A stretch of 64,000 nucleotides of DNA, taken from the NCBI RefSeq assembly GCF_003143855.1, contig NZ_QFRK01000018.1, positions 98,092 to 162,091 on the forward strand, read 5' to 3'. The position numbers and the translations under genes are program-made. Positions 1 through 9,324 of this stretch are shown here, one piece after another (positions within the stretch are counted from its first letter, which is position 1; each line of letters begins with the position of its first letter). Source of the stretch: Streptomyces sp. NWU339 (lineage in GTDB: Bacteria > Actinomycetota > Actinomycetes > Streptomycetales > Streptomycetaceae). The notes beneath the pieces were generated by a model. It ran no database searches, was not told the origin of the DNA, and worked only from the letters and a program-made list of their open reading frames with translations.

Positions 1-166
1 CGCCCAGGCCCAGGACGGCCAGCATGGAGGCCGCGTTGACGGGGTTGCCGTCAGCCTTGGCGATCGTCACCGGGACGCCTGCGGCCGTGGCGGCTCGGAC
101 GAAGATGGAGGCGGGACGGGCGTGGAGGCCCTCGGCCCAGCCGACGTTGACGCGGCGCTCAGCCAT
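1..166 (-). CDS. ptsH: Phosphocarrier protein HPr (5' part; continues past the window edge)
   Basis: HPr is the small cytoplasmic phosphocarrier of the PTS, passing phosphate from Enzyme I to sugar-specific EIIA domains. The visible N-terminal 55 residues begin MAERRVNVGW and contain GLHARPAS, the signature with the phosphorylated histidine (about residue 15), followed by the usual helix and strand (IFVRAATAAG, VPVTIAKADG, NPVNAASM). The ATG at 166-164 is preceded by a GAAGGG ribosome-binding site. The rest of the gene lies outside the window. It is divergent from the acetyltransferase gene at 341, and a DasR-type operator lies 24 bases upstream, fitting the known control of pts genes by DasR in streptomycetes. 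Identification is secure. Confidence 0.95.
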   Translation of the reverse strand, partial: MAERRVNVGWAEGLHARPASIFVRAATAAGVPVTIAKADGNPVNAASMLAVLGLG

Positions 167-189
167 GTGTTGCTGCCCTTCGGTGTTCA

Positions 190-205
190 GGTTGTCTAGA
201 CCAGT
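190..205 (-). promoter_or_regulatory. DasR-responsive element (dre) upstream of ptsH
   Basis: Read on the minus strand the 16 bases are ACTGGTCTAGACAACC, matching the Streptomyces dre consensus ACTGGTCTAGACCACT at 14 positions, with a perfect GGTCTAGAC core. It lies 24 bp upstream of the ptsH start. DasR, the GntR-family regulator of N-acetylglucosamine use, is known to control pts genes through such sites. The match is seen directly; binding is inferred. Confidence 0.8.
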
Positions 206-340
206 TTCCCATATCGGGAACCACGCCGGGAGCGGAGCTCGTCCCCGCTCCCGGCGACACCGGACCGCGGCCTCGGTCCGGCTCGTGCACCCACAGACTG
301 CCTCGCGCCGTCGCCGTACGCGAGCCGTACTCTGGGGCCC

Positions 341-3235
341 ATGCAGACCTCGTCGGACCGGCATGAGTATCCCGCCCACTGGGAGGCCGACGTGGTGCTG
401 CGCGACGGCGGCACCGCGCGCGTGCGGCCCATCACCGTTGATGACGCCGAGCGCCTGGTCAGCTTCTACGAGCAGGTGTCGGACGAGTCGAAGTACTACC
501 GCTTCTTCGCGCCCTACCCTCGCCTGTCCGCCAAGGACGTACACCGGTTCACACACCACGACTTCGTGGACCGGGTGGGACTCGCGGCCACCGTGGGCGG
601 CGAGTTCATCGCCACCGTACGCTATGACCGGATCGGCCCCGACGGAACACCCGCCCCCTCCCACCCGTCGCCCGCCGGAGCGCCCGCCCCTGCGGTCTCC
701 GACGAGGCCGAGGTCGCCTTCCTGGTGCAGGACGCCCACCAGGGCCGGGGCATCGCCTCCGCCCTCCTCGAACACATCGCCGCCGTCGCGCGCGAGCGCG
801 GCATCCGCCGGTTCGCCGCCGAGGTGCTGCCGGCCAACAGCAAGATGATCAAGGTGTTCACGGACGCCGGGTACACCCAGAAGCGCAGCTTCGAGGACGG
901 TGTGGTCCGCCTGGAGCTCGACCTCGAACCCACCGACCGTTCGCTGGCCGTGCAGCAGGCGCGCGAACAGCGCGCCGAGGCCCGTTCCGTGCGGCGCCTG
1001 CTCACCCCCGGCTCGGTCGCCGTCATAGGCGTCGGCCGCAGGCCCGGCGGCGTGGGCCGCAGCCTCCTCGACAACATCCGGGACGGCGGGTTCACCGGCC
1101 GCCTGTACGCCGTGAACAAGGCCTTCCCGCCGGAACAGAAGGAACTCGACGGCATCGACGGGAGCGAGGGGGTGCCCGCTCACCGTTCGGTGCGCGGCAT
1201 CGACGGGCAGGTCGACCTCGCCGTCGTCGCGGTACCCGCCGAGCAGGTCCCCGAGGTCGTCGCCGAGTGCGGCGAACACGGGGTGCGGGGGCTCGTCGTG
1301 ACGTCCGCCGGATACGCCGAAGCGGGCCCCGAGGGCCGTGAGCGCCAGCGCGCCCTCGTCCGGCAGGCGCGTACGTACGGCATGCGGATCATCGGGCCGA
1401 ACGCGTTCGGCGTCATCAACACCTCCCCGGACGTGCGGCTGAACGCCTCGCTCGCGCCCGAGATGCCGCGCCCCGGCCGCATCGGCCTGTTCGCCCAGTC
1501 CGGAGCCATCGGCATCGCCCTGCTGTCGCGGCTGCACCGGCGCGGCGGAGGCGTCACCGGCGTCACGGGCGTGTCCACCTTCGTCTCGTCCGGCAACCGC
1601 GCCGACGTCTCGGGCAACGACGTCATGCAGTACTGGTACGACGACCCGGACACCGATGTCGCCCTGATGTACCTGGAGTCCATCGGCAACCCCCGCAAGT
1701 TCACCCGCCTCGCCCGCCGGACCGCGGCGGTGAAGCCACTCGTCGTGGTCCAGGGCGCCCGCCACGGCGCAGGGCCCCGCGGGCACGCCGTGCGCGCGAC
1801 GCGACTGCCGCACGAGACCGTCTCCGCGCTGCTGCGACAGGCCGGGGTGACCCGGGTGGACACCATCACGGAACTGGTCGACGCGGGACTGCTGCTCGCC
1901 CGCCAGCCGCTGCCGGCCGGGCCCCGGGTGGCGATCCTGGGCAACTCCGAGTCCCTGGGGCTGCTCACCTACGAGGCGTGCCTCGCCGAAGGACTGCGCC
2001 CGCACCACCCGCTGGACCTCACCACCGCGGCGTCGGCGGCGGACTTCCACGCGGCCCTGTCCCGGGCGCTGGCCGACGACACCTGCGACGCGGTGGTCGT
2101 GACCGCGATCCCGGCGCTGGGGGGAAGGGCGGCCGGTTCCGTCGGCGATGCGGCGCTCGCCGAGGCGCTGCGCTCGGCCGCCGCCGCGACCCCGTCCAAG
2201 CCGGTCCTGGTGGTCCACGTGGAACTCGGCGGCCTGGCGGAGGCCCTGTCGGCGGCGGCGAGCACGGCCCCGCAGACGGAGCCGTCCGCCCGGCCCCGCC
2301 CCGCGCCGCCGGCCGGGGAGCGCGCACCCGCCGACAGCCCTTTGCCGGCGCCCGTGCTCCTCCCCGAGGACGCCCACCTCATCCCCGCCTACCCCGCCGC
2401 CGAACGTGCCGTCCGCGCCCTCGCCCACTCCGTCACCTACGCCCAGTGGCGGCGGGACGCCGCCGACCCCGGCAGGGTGCCCGAGTACGAGGACATCGAC
2501 GAGAAGGGCGCCGCCGGACTCATCCACGCTCAGCTGACCCGCGGGCAGGGCCTGACCCTCGGCGCCGAGGAGACCTGCGAACTGCTCGGCGCCTACGGCA
2601 TCCACGTCCACCGTGCCCTCCCGGCTCCCACGCCCGACGCCGCCGTCGGGGCCGCCCGCACCCTGGGCCACCCCGTCGCCCTCAAGGTGACCGCCCCGCA
2701 CCTCAGGCACCGCGCCGACCTGGGCGGCGTACGGCTGGACCTGGCGAACGAGGAACAACTGCGCCGGGCGTACGCCGAACTGACCCAGCAGCTCGGCACG
2801 CCCGAGGAGCTGCGCCCCGTCGTGCAGCGGATGGCGCCGCGCGGTGTCGACACCATCGTCCGCGCGGTGATCGATTCCGCGGCCGGTGCCGTACTGTCCT
2901 TCGGGCTCGCCGGACCGCCTTCGCAGCTGCTGGGCGACATGGCGCACCGGCTGATCCCGGTCACCGACCGGGAGGCGACCTCCCTGGTGAGGTCGATCCG
3001 CACCGCGCCCCTGCTGTTCGGCTGGCGCGGCTCGACCCCGGTCGACACCCCCGCGCTGGAGGAACTGCTGCTGCGGGTGTCGCGGCTGGTCGACGACCAC
3101 CCCGAGGTCGTCGCCGTCAGCCTGGAGCCGGTGGTCGTCGCCACCCACGGTGTGAGCGTCCTCAGCGCCTCCGTACGCCTGGCCCCGCCGCCCGCCCGCG
3201 ACGACCTCGGCCCCCGGACGCTCCCGGCGTACTGA
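341..3235 (+). CDS. Fused GNAT acetyltransferase / acyl-CoA synthetase (NDP-forming)-like protein, PatA type
   Basis: This 964-residue protein joins an N-terminal GNAT domain (about residues 15-195, with QDAHQGRGIASALLEH as the acetyl-CoA loop) to an NDP-forming acyl-CoA synthetase-like region: a CoA-binding Rossmann domain from about 220 (SVAVIGVGRRPGGVGRS), succinyl-CoA-synthetase-like and ligase domains around 370-600, and a C-terminal ATP-grasp-like domain from about 735 (EETCELLGAYGIHVHRA). Streptomyces PatA proteins with this GNAT-first order acetylate lysines of acetyl-CoA synthetases and similar enzymes; enterobacterial Pat has the reverse order. An alanine/proline-rich linker occupies about residues 640-680. 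The ATG at 341 follows a 174-bp divergent spacer shared with ptsH. The domain fusion is certain; the protein-acetylation role comes from family knowledge. Confidence 0.9.
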   Translation: MQTSSDRHEYPAHWEADVVLRDGGTARVRPITVDDAERLVSFYEQVSDESKYYRFFAPYPRLSAKDVHRFTHHDFVDRVGLAATVGGEFIATVRYDRIGPDGTPAPSHPSPAGAPAPAVSDEAEVAFLVQDAHQGRGIASALLEHIAAVARERGIRRFAAEVLPANSKMIKVFTDAGYTQKRSFEDGVVRLELDLEPTDRSLAVQQAREQRAEARSVRRLLTPGSVAVIGVGRRPGGVGRSLLDNIRDGGFTGRLYAVNKAFPPEQKELDGIDGSEGVPAHRSVRGIDGQVDLAVVAVPAEQVPEVVAECGEHGVRGLVVTSAGYAEAGPEGRERQRALVRQARTYGMRIIGPNAFGVINTSPDVRLNASLAPEMPRPGRIGLFAQSGAIGIALLSRLHRRGGGVTGVTGVSTFVSSGNRADVSGNDVMQYWYDDPDTDVALMYLESIGNPRKFTRLARRTAAVKPLVVVQGARHGAGPRGHAVRATRLPHETVSALLRQAGVTRVDTITELVDAGLLLARQPLPAGPRVAILGNSESLGLLTYEACLAEGLRPHHPLDLTTAASAADFHAALSRALADDTCDAVVVTAIPALGGRAAGSVGDAALAEALRSAAAATPSKPVLVVHVELGGLAEALSAAASTAPQTEPSARPRPAPPAGERAPADSPLPAPVLLPEDAHLIPAYPAAERAVRALAHSVTYAQWRRDAADPGRVPEYEDIDEKGAAGLIHAQLTRGQGLTLGAEETCELLGAYGIHVHRALPAPTPDAAVGAARTLGHPVALKVTAPHLRHRADLGGVRLDLANEEQLRRAYAELTQQLGTPEELRPVVQRMAPRGVDTIVRAVIDSAAGAVLSFGLAGPPSQLLGDMAHRLIPVTDREATSLVRSIRTAPLLFGWRGSTPVDTPALEELLLRVSRLVDDHPEVVAVSLEPVVVATHGVSVLSASVRLAPPPARDDLGPRTLPAY

Positions 3236-3759
3236 GGAGCGCAAGCCCTCGAGGGTCCGACTCGACAGGCCACCGGGTGTTTGGCGGCGCGTCGGGCGGG
3301 CACCTGTGCCCCGTTCCGCCGCCCGACGAACGGAGAGAACGGCATGCGCCTCGGGGGCATCGACGCCGACAGGACCGGATCCCCCTCGCCCGGCACACCA
3401 CCCGCCCGGGGGAGGAGCGCCGGACTCTCCGCCGAACCCGCCACCGTCCCCCGTCGCGCTTTCCGCCGTCCCCCGGCGTGCTCCCGGACGATCCACCGAT
3501 CGTCCGCACGCGCGTCTGCCGCAGCCTGACGCGGATCACCGACCCCGTACGCGCACCGTGTGCCGACCCTGAACGGGATGCCGTGCGGCTCCGCCGAGCC
3601 GCACGCCCGGCTCCGTGTGGCGCGGCGGCGCCCCTCCGGACGGCTCTCCCTGCTACACAGAGCACTGAATGCCGGCGAATCAGACATAACCTCCCAAGGC
3701 TCGAGCGGAGGCCGCTCGCGCGTCAGCGGTCGGGCCACCGTGAAGGAGTAGGTGCCGAC
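3236..3759. other. Intergenic region between the acetyltransferase gene and the Mrp operon
   Basis: About 520 bp without a convincing gene. Short proline/arginine-rich reading frames here (for example 3281-3529) show no family resemblance or ribosome-binding site and are probably GC-rich noise. The last part carries the Mrp operon leader, with a clear AAGGAG at 3743-3748 that sets the mrpA GTG start. I could not pick a confident promoter. Confidence 0.5.
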
Positions 3760-6603
3760 GTGCTGATCCTGCTGGCCGCCTACGCGACGGTCGCAGCGTC
3801 GATCCCCTGGTGGGAACGTCGGCTCGGTCGTGCGGTGTGGGCCGTGGCGGCCCTGGTGCCGTTGGCGACGGTGGTCTGGGCGGGCACGCGGGCGGCGGGC
3901 GTTCTGGACGGCGGCGCGTACCAGGAATCCCTGCGGTGGGCTCCGTCGCTCGGTCTGACGATCGATCTGCGTCTGGACGCCCTGTCGCTGCTGATGCTGT
4001 GGGTGGTGGCCGGTGTCGGGGCACTGGTGCTGCTGTACTGCCGGTACTACGTCGAACATGACGCCGGCCCGCTGGCCGCTCTGCTGCTGGCCTTCGCCGG
4101 GGCGATGATCGGACTGGTCCTGGCGGACAACCTCTTCATCCTGTACGTCTTCTGGGAGCTGACCACGGTCGCCTCCTTCCTGCTGATCGCAGGGCCCGGA
4201 AAGCGGGCCGAGCAGCGCCGGGCCGCCCGTCAGGCCCTGCTGGTGACGGCGGCCGGCGGCCTGGCGATGCTGCTCGGCTTCATCATGTTGGGCCAGGCGG
4301 CCGGCACCTACCGCGTCTCGGCGATCCTCGCGGACCCCCCACGGGGCGGCGCGGTCTCCGCCGCCGTGGTGCTGGTCCTGGCCGGTGCGTTCACCAAGTC
4401 CGCGCAGATGCCGCTGCACGGCTGGCTGCCCGCGGCGATGGTGGCCCCCACACCGGTCAGCGCCTTCCTGCACGCGGCGGCGATGGTCAAGGCCGGGGTC
4501 TACCTGATCGCCCGCCTGGCGCCCGCCCTGGCCGACGTGACGCCGTGGCGGCCGATGGTGCTCGGCGTGGGGCTCGCCACGATGGTGGTGGCCGCGTGGC
4601 GGGCACTGCGCGAGACCGACCTGAAGCTGCTCCTCGCCTATGGGACCGTCAGCGAACTCGGTCTGCTGACCGCCCTGCTGGGCGCCGGAACCCGGACGGC
4701 GGCGCTGGCCGGCGTGGTGATGCTGCTGGCGCACGCGGCGTTCAAGTCGGCGCTGTTCCTGTCCGTCGGGATCGTGGACCACCACACCGGTACCCGCGAC
4801 ATCCGGGAGCTGTCGGGACTGGGCCGCCGGCTGCCCGTGCTCTTCGGCGTCACGGCACTCGCCACCGCGTCGATGGCCGGTCTGCCGCCCCTCGTCGGCT
4901 TCCTGGGCAAGGAAGCCACCCTGGACGCGTTCCTGCACGGCACCGAGCTCACCGGCCACCAGCAGCTGACGGTGGTGCTGGTGTGCGGCTCCACGCTGAC
5001 CGTGGCGTTCGCGGCACGGTTCCTGCACGGCGCCTTCGGCGGGCCGCCGAAGGGGAGGGCGACGCGGTCCGCGCGGAGCCCGGAGGCGGGATTCGTCGCA
5101 CCGGTGGTCGTACTGTCCGTGGCGGGCCTGGTGCTGGGCGTGGCGTACCCCGCCACGGCGGCCCTGACCACCGCCTACGCCGACGCCTACCCGCCGGGAG
5201 CCGGCGGACCGTACGAACTGTCCCTGTGGCACGGCTTCACCCCGGTACTCGGGCTGTCCGTGCTGTCCCTCGTCGCCGGTGCCCTGATCCACGCGCTCCG
5301 CCACCGCGCCGCCGCGGTGAACCGCCTGCCGCGCCTGATCGACGTGCAGCACGCGTACGACCGCGCGGTCGAGGGCGTGGACCGGCTGGCCGTGACACTG
5401 ACCCGGCACACCCAGGTCGGCTCGCTGCCCGTCTATCTGACCGTGCTGCTCACGACGGTCGTCGCGGTGCCCGGCGCGGCACTCATAGCGGCGGCACCGT
5501 CGCTGGGGGCACCGCCCCTGTGGCGGTATTCGCTCGAACCGGTGCTGGCCGTGGTCATGCTGGCGGCCGCCGCGGCGGTGGTGGCCGCCCGGCACCGGCT
5601 CACCGCCATCCTGCTGACCGGGGCCGTCGGGTACGGCGCGGCGGGCCTGTTCCTGGTACGCGGAGCCCCGGACCTGGCGCTCACCCAGTTCCTGGTCGAG
5701 ACGACGACGCTGGTCGTCGTGGTGCTGGTGCTGCGCCGGATGCCGGCCCGGTTCGATCCCGGCCGGAGGTCGGTGCCGGGGCGGGCACTGCGGGGCGCGG
5801 TGGCCGTCGGGGTCGGCGCCGTCGTCACCTGCTTCGCGCTGGCGGCGGCCTCCGCGCGCACGGCCCCGGTGATCTCGCCCGGATACCTGCGTCGGGCGGC
5901 GGAGACGGGCGCCCTCAACGTCGTCGACGCGATCATCGTCGACTTCCGGGCCCTGGACACGCTGGGTGAGATCTCGGTCGTGCTGGTGTCGGCGGTCGGA
6001 GTGGGCAGCCTGATCCGGTTCCGCGACCGCGACGCGGTGCGGGGCACCGACGAGGAGCCGCCGACCCGCTTCCCCACGACGCACTGGGACGAGCCCCGGC
6101 AGACCTGGCTGCCGGGAGCCGGTGAACGGCCCGGCGGCGAGCGCTCGGTCCTGCTGGAAGTGGCCATCCGGCTGCTCTTCCCCTCGATCCTGGTGCTCTC
6201 GGTGTTCCTGCTGTTCTCCGGGCACTACCGCCCCGGCGGAGGGTTCTCCGGCGGACTGGTCGCGGGGCTGGCGTTCGTCCTGCGGTACCTCGTCGGCGGC
6301 CAGGCCGACCTCGGCGCCGCCGTACGCCTGCGCCCGGTCGCGGTCGCGGGCACGGGCCTGGTGATCGCGGCGGTCACCGCCCTGGCGCCGCTGACCGTCG
6401 GCGGTGCGCCGCTGGACAGCCGCCTGGTGACCTGGCACCTGCCGCTGCTGGGCGAGGTGAAGTGGGCGACCAGCCTGTTCCTCGACGTCGGTGTCTACCT
6501 GCTCGTGGTCGGTGTCGTCCTCAAGCTCCTGTCGGCGGTGGGCGTCTCGCTCGGAGAGGCCGGTGCGGCGGCGGCCCGGGAAGAGGAGGGATCCGTCCGG
6601 TGA
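3760..6603 (+). CDS. mrpA: Mrp-type Na+/H+ antiporter subunit A (MrpA with fused MrpB domain)
   Basis: This is the large membrane subunit of the multisubunit cation/proton antiporter related to complex I NuoL. The 947-residue protein begins MLILLAAYATVAASIPWWER at GTG 3760, 11 bases after AAGGAG. It has many transmembrane helices, the antiporter signature FTKSAQMPLHGWLPAAM (about residues 210-226) and AHAAFKSALFLSVG with a conserved lysine. From about residue 790 (RSVLLEVAIRLLFPSIL, then SGHYRPGGGFSGGLVAG) it carries an MnhB domain, so no separate mrpB follows; this A/B fusion is usual in actinobacteria. Its TGA overlaps the GTG of mrpC, showing translational coupling. The complex exchanges cytoplasmic Na+ or K+ for H+ and supports alkaline and salt tolerance. 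Confidence 0.95.
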   Translation: MLILLAAYATVAASIPWWERRLGRAVWAVAALVPLATVVWAGTRAAGVLDGGAYQESLRWAPSLGLTIDLRLDALSLLMLWVVAGVGALVLLYCRYYVEHDAGPLAALLLAFAGAMIGLVLADNLFILYVFWELTTVASFLLIAGPGKRAEQRRAARQALLVTAAGGLAMLLGFIMLGQAAGTYRVSAILADPPRGGAVSAAVVLVLAGAFTKSAQMPLHGWLPAAMVAPTPVSAFLHAAAMVKAGVYLIARLAPALADVTPWRPMVLGVGLATMVVAAWRALRETDLKLLLAYGTVSELGLLTALLGAGTRTAALAGVVMLLAHAAFKSALFLSVGIVDHHTGTRDIRELSGLGRRLPVLFGVTALATASMAGLPPLVGFLGKEATLDAFLHGTELTGHQQLTVVLVCGSTLTVAFAARFLHGAFGGPPKGRATRSARSPEAGFVAPVVVLSVAGLVLGVAYPATAALTTAYADAYPPGAGGPYELSLWHGFTPVLGLSVLSLVAGALIHALRHRAAAVNRLPRLIDVQHAYDRAVEGVDRLAVTLTRHTQVGSLPVYLTVLLTTVVAVPGAALIAAAPSLGAPPLWRYSLEPVLAVVMLAAAAAVVAARHRLTAILLTGAVGYGAAGLFLVRGAPDLALTQFLVETTTLVVVVLVLRRMPARFDPGRRSVPGRALRGAVAVGVGAVVTCFALAAASARTAPVISPGYLRRAAETGALNVVDAIIVDFRALDTLGEISVVLVSAVGVGSLIRFRDRDAVRGTDEEPPTRFPTTHWDEPRQTWLPGAGERPGGERSVLLEVAIRLLFPSILVLSVFLLFSGHYRPGGGFSGGLVAGLAFVLRYLVGGQADLGAAVRLRPVAVAGTGLVIAAVTALAPLTVGGAPLDSRLVTWHLPLLGEVKWATSLFLDVGVYLLVVGVVLKLLSAVGVSLGEAGAAAAREEEGSVR

Positions 6604-7133
6604 CCGGCGCGGTGGACAACACGGTGAACACCCTCGACGTGACGATGGCCGTCGTGGTGGGCGGCCTGTTCACGATCGGCTTCCACCTCATGCTGCAACG
6701 GTCCCTGATGCGGATCGTCCTCGGCTTCATCCTCCTGGGCCACGGCACCAACCTGCTGCTCCTGGTCGCCGGCGGCACCCCCGGCCGGCCCCCGGTACTG
6801 GACGGGAAGCCGGTGAACCCGGCGGAGCCCGCCGACCCGCTGCCCCAGGCCATGGCACTGACGTCGATCGTGATCACGTTCGGTCTCACGGCGTTCCTGA
6901 TGGCCCTCGCCTACCGTTCCTGGCGGTTGTCCGGCAGCGACGAGGTACGCGACGACGTGGAGGACCGGCGCATCGACATCGCCCTGCAGCGCGCCGGATC
7001 CGACGAAGTGAGCGGCACCCACGAGGAAACCGACCTCGACGACGGCGACGGCGACGAACCCGACGACGACGAATCCGACGACAACGAGCCGGACCACCGC
7101 GACCACGGCACCACCCCGGGGGACCACCGATGA
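6600..7133 (+). CDS. mrpC: Mrp antiporter subunit C (NuoK-like)
   Basis: This subunit resembles NuoK: three transmembrane helices in the first 120 residues (VTMAVVVGGLFTIGFHLML, LMRIVLGFILLGHGTNLLLL, ALTSIVITFGLTAFLMALA). The GTG start at 6600 overlaps the mrpA stop as GTGA and has AGGAGGG at 6584-6590. The 177-residue protein is longer than most MrpC because of a hydrophilic tail that is extremely acidic in its last 35 residues (runs of DDGDGDEPDDDE and ESDDNEPD). The tail may face the cytoplasm; its function is unknown. Its own stop overlaps the mrpD ATG as ATGA. Confidence 0.92.
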   Translation: MTGAVDNTVNTLDVTMAVVVGGLFTIGFHLMLQRSLMRIVLGFILLGHGTNLLLLVAGGTPGRPPVLDGKPVNPAEPADPLPQAMALTSIVITFGLTAFLMALAYRSWRLSGSDEVRDDVEDRRIDIALQRAGSDEVSGTHEETDLDDGDGDEPDDDESDDNEPDHRDHGTTPGDHR

Positions 7134-8737
7134 CCGCACTGCTGCTCGTCCTGCCCGTCGTGCTGCCGGTCCTGGCCGCCGGTGTGACCCTGCTCGGCCT
7201 GCCCGGCCGGGTGGTCCGCGCGATGAGCACGCTCGTACTGGCGGGTGTCCTGGCGGACGCGGCGGCTCTGCTGGCCCTCGCCGGAACCCGCGGTCCGCAG
7301 GCCGTGCACGTCGGCGGCTGGCCGGCCCCGCTGGGCATCACGCTCGTCGCCGACCGGCTGTCGGCGCTCCTGCTCATGGTGTCCCTCCTGGTGACCCTGG
7401 CCGTGCTGCTCTTCGCCATCGGCCAGGGCACCGCCGAGGACCGCCGCAGCACGGCGGAGGTCTTCCACCCCGCCTATCTGCTGCTCGTCACCGGGGTGAG
7501 CCTGGCCTTCCTCACCGGCGACCTGTTCAACCTCTTCGTGGCCTTCGAAGTGCTGCTCGCCGCCTCCTACGTCCTGATCACCCTGGACGCCGACGGGAAC
7601 CGCACCCGGGCGGGCATGACGTACACGATCATCAGCCTGACGTCCTCCCTGCTGTTCCTCACGCTCGTCGGCCTGGTGTACGCGGCCGCCGGCACGGTCA
7701 CCCTGGCCCAGCTCGGGCCGCGGCTCGCCGAACTCCCCGACGGCCTGCGCGGCGCGCTCGCCCTGCTGCTCCTGGCCGTCCTGGGCATCAAGGCGGCGCT
7801 CGTCCCCCTGCACTTCTGGCTGCCCGACAGCTATCCCACCGCGCCGGCGCCGATCACCGCCGTGTTCGCCGCACTGCTGACCAAGGTCGCCGTCTACGCC
7901 CTGCTGCGCACCCAGACGCTGCTCTTCCCGCGCTCCAGCGTGTGGATCCTGCTGGCCTGCGTGGCGATCGCCACCATGATCGTGGGCATCCTCGGCGCCC
8001 TCGCGCAGGACGACGTCAACCGGCTGCTGTCCTTCGCCCTCGTCGGCCACATCGGCTTCATGCTGTTCGGGCTCGCGCTGTTCGACACCCTCGGGCTCAC
8101 CGGCACGGTCCTCTACATGGTCCACCACATCGTCGTCCAGGCCGCGCTCTTCCTGGCTGCCGCCCTCGTCGTACGCCACACGGAGACGACGGGCCTGGAA
8201 CGCATGGCACAGCGGCCGCCCCCGACGCCGGTGGTCGCCGTGCTGTTCGCCCTCCCCGCCCTGAGCCTGGCCGGGATCCCGCCGTTCTCCGGGTTCGTGG
8301 CCAAACTGACCCTGCTGCGGGCCGGCGTGGGGCAGGGCGGCACCGCGGCGTACGCCCTCGCCGCGGCCGCCCTGCTCACCAGCCTGCTGACGATCTACGC
8401 CATGACCCGGGTGTGGACCAGGGCCTTCATGCGGCAGAAGCCGTATCCGGACCACCACGGCGCGGACCGTCCGGACCCGCACCGCCGCGAAGGCGACCGC
8501 CGGACCCCGGCACCGCGGGACGAGCCCACGGCCTCCGACACCGTCCGCAGCCCGGAGCCCCGCGCCGGCCGGTACGGGGCCGGGCTGATGACCGCCGCCA
8601 CCGCCGTCATGGTGGTGACCAGCGTCGCGGTGGCCGTCTGGGCGGGCCCGCTCGCCCACGTCGGCGAACAGGCCGCACACGAACTGCTCGACCCGCGGGC
8701 CTACCGCTCCGCCGTCATGACCGGGGAGGACCGTTGA
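7130..8737 (+). CDS. mrpD: Mrp antiporter subunit D (NuoM/NuoN-like)
   Basis: The 535-residue membrane protein belongs to the proton-antiporter (Proton_antipo_M) family and, with MrpA, forms the proton-translocating module. Typical motifs are FLTGDLFNLFVAFEVLLAAS (about residues 125-144), with the conserved glutamate in helix 5, and GIKAALVPLHFWLPDSYP, with the conserved lysine. A charged hydrophilic segment (PDHHGADRPDPHRREGDRRT, about residues 440-460) interrupts the C-terminal helices. The ATG overlaps the mrpC stop, and the gene's TGA overlaps the TTG start of mrpE, so the whole operon is read as coupled cistrons. Confidence 0.95.
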   Translation: MTALLLVLPVVLPVLAAGVTLLGLPGRVVRAMSTLVLAGVLADAAALLALAGTRGPQAVHVGGWPAPLGITLVADRLSALLLMVSLLVTLAVLLFAIGQGTAEDRRSTAEVFHPAYLLLVTGVSLAFLTGDLFNLFVAFEVLLAASYVLITLDADGNRTRAGMTYTIISLTSSLLFLTLVGLVYAAAGTVTLAQLGPRLAELPDGLRGALALLLLAVLGIKAALVPLHFWLPDSYPTAPAPITAVFAALLTKVAVYALLRTQTLLFPRSSVWILLACVAIATMIVGILGALAQDDVNRLLSFALVGHIGFMLFGLALFDTLGLTGTVLYMVHHIVVQAALFLAAALVVRHTETTGLERMAQRPPPTPVVAVLFALPALSLAGIPPFSGFVAKLTLLRAGVGQGGTAAYALAAAALLTSLLTIYAMTRVWTRAFMRQKPYPDHHGADRPDPHRREGDRRTPAPRDEPTASDTVRSPEPRAGRYGAGLMTAATAVMVVTSVAVAVWAGPLAHVGEQAAHELLDPRAYRSAVMTGEDR

Positions 8738-9324
8738 CCCGCCGGGAGAACGCCCGCCGAGTCCGACACCACCTGCCCATGATCGGCTGGCTGTGGCTGC
8801 TGTGGATCCTGCTGTGGGGGTCCGTGAGCCCGGTGGTCCTCGTCGGAGGCCTGCTCGTCGCCACGGCCGTCGTCGGGACCTTCTCCCTGCCGCCGGTCCT
8901 GCCGGGGGCGGTGCCCCGGCCACTGGCGATCGGGCGCCTGCTGATCGCCCTGCTGACCGATCTCGTCGGGTCCGGGACCACCGTCGCCTGGCAGGTCCTG
9001 AGATACGGGGGAAGGACGTCCGCCGCGATCGTCGAGGTCCCGCTGCGCGTCGACAGCGACCTGCTGATCACCGCCGTGGCCGAGTTCACCACCATCGCGC
9101 CCGGCACGCTGGTGGTGGAGATCGACCGGCGCCGGCAACGGCTGTACGTCCACACGATCCCGGTCCACGGCGAAGCCGACATCGCCCGCCGCAGAAAGGC
9201 GGTGCAGTCCGTGGAGCGCAGGGTCGCGCGGGCCGTCGGCACCACCCGCCGCCGCACCGGACCGCCCGGAGACGACGGCTCCGGGCCTTCCTCCGACCCC
9301 GATCGAGGAGGCAGAACACCATGA
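8734..9324 (+). CDS. mrpE: Mrp antiporter subunit E
   Basis: MrpE is a small membrane subunit needed for assembly and activity of the Mrp complex. I chose the TTG at 8734 because it overlaps the mrpD stop and follows GGGGAGGA at 8723-8730; an ATG at 8779 is a possible internal alternative. The 196-residue product has two or three hydrophobic helices near its start (MIGWLWLLWILLWGSVSP, then VVLVGGLLVATAVVG) and the family's cytoplasmic domain (VEVPLRVDSDLLITAVAEFT and APGTLVVEIDRRRQRLYVHT). The C-terminal 30 residues are arginine- and proline-rich and poorly conserved. Confidence 0.92.
   Translation: MTRRENARRVRHHLPMIGWLWLLWILLWGSVSPVVLVGGLLVATAVVGTFSLPPVLPGAVPRPLAIGRLLIALLTDLVGSGTTVAWQVLRYGGRTSAAIVEVPLRVDSDLLITAVAEFTTIAPGTLVVEIDRRRQRLYVHTIPVHGEADIARRRKAVQSVERRVARAVGTTRRRTGPPGDDGSGPSSDPDRGGRTP

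Noticed and set aside
3281..3529. Possible 82-residue gene before the Mrp operon
   Set aside because: Proline/arginine-rich, no ribosome-binding site, no family resemblance.
2593..6438. 1281-codon open frame antisense to the acetyltransferase and mrpA
   Set aside because: Composition is arginine/glutamine/glycine-rich with no family motifs; it is the mirror of two well-supported genes in GC-rich DNA.
6911..8923. 670-codon open frame antisense to mrpC-mrpE
   Set aside because: Repetitive Gly/Gln/His/Arg content without domains; shadow of mrpD.
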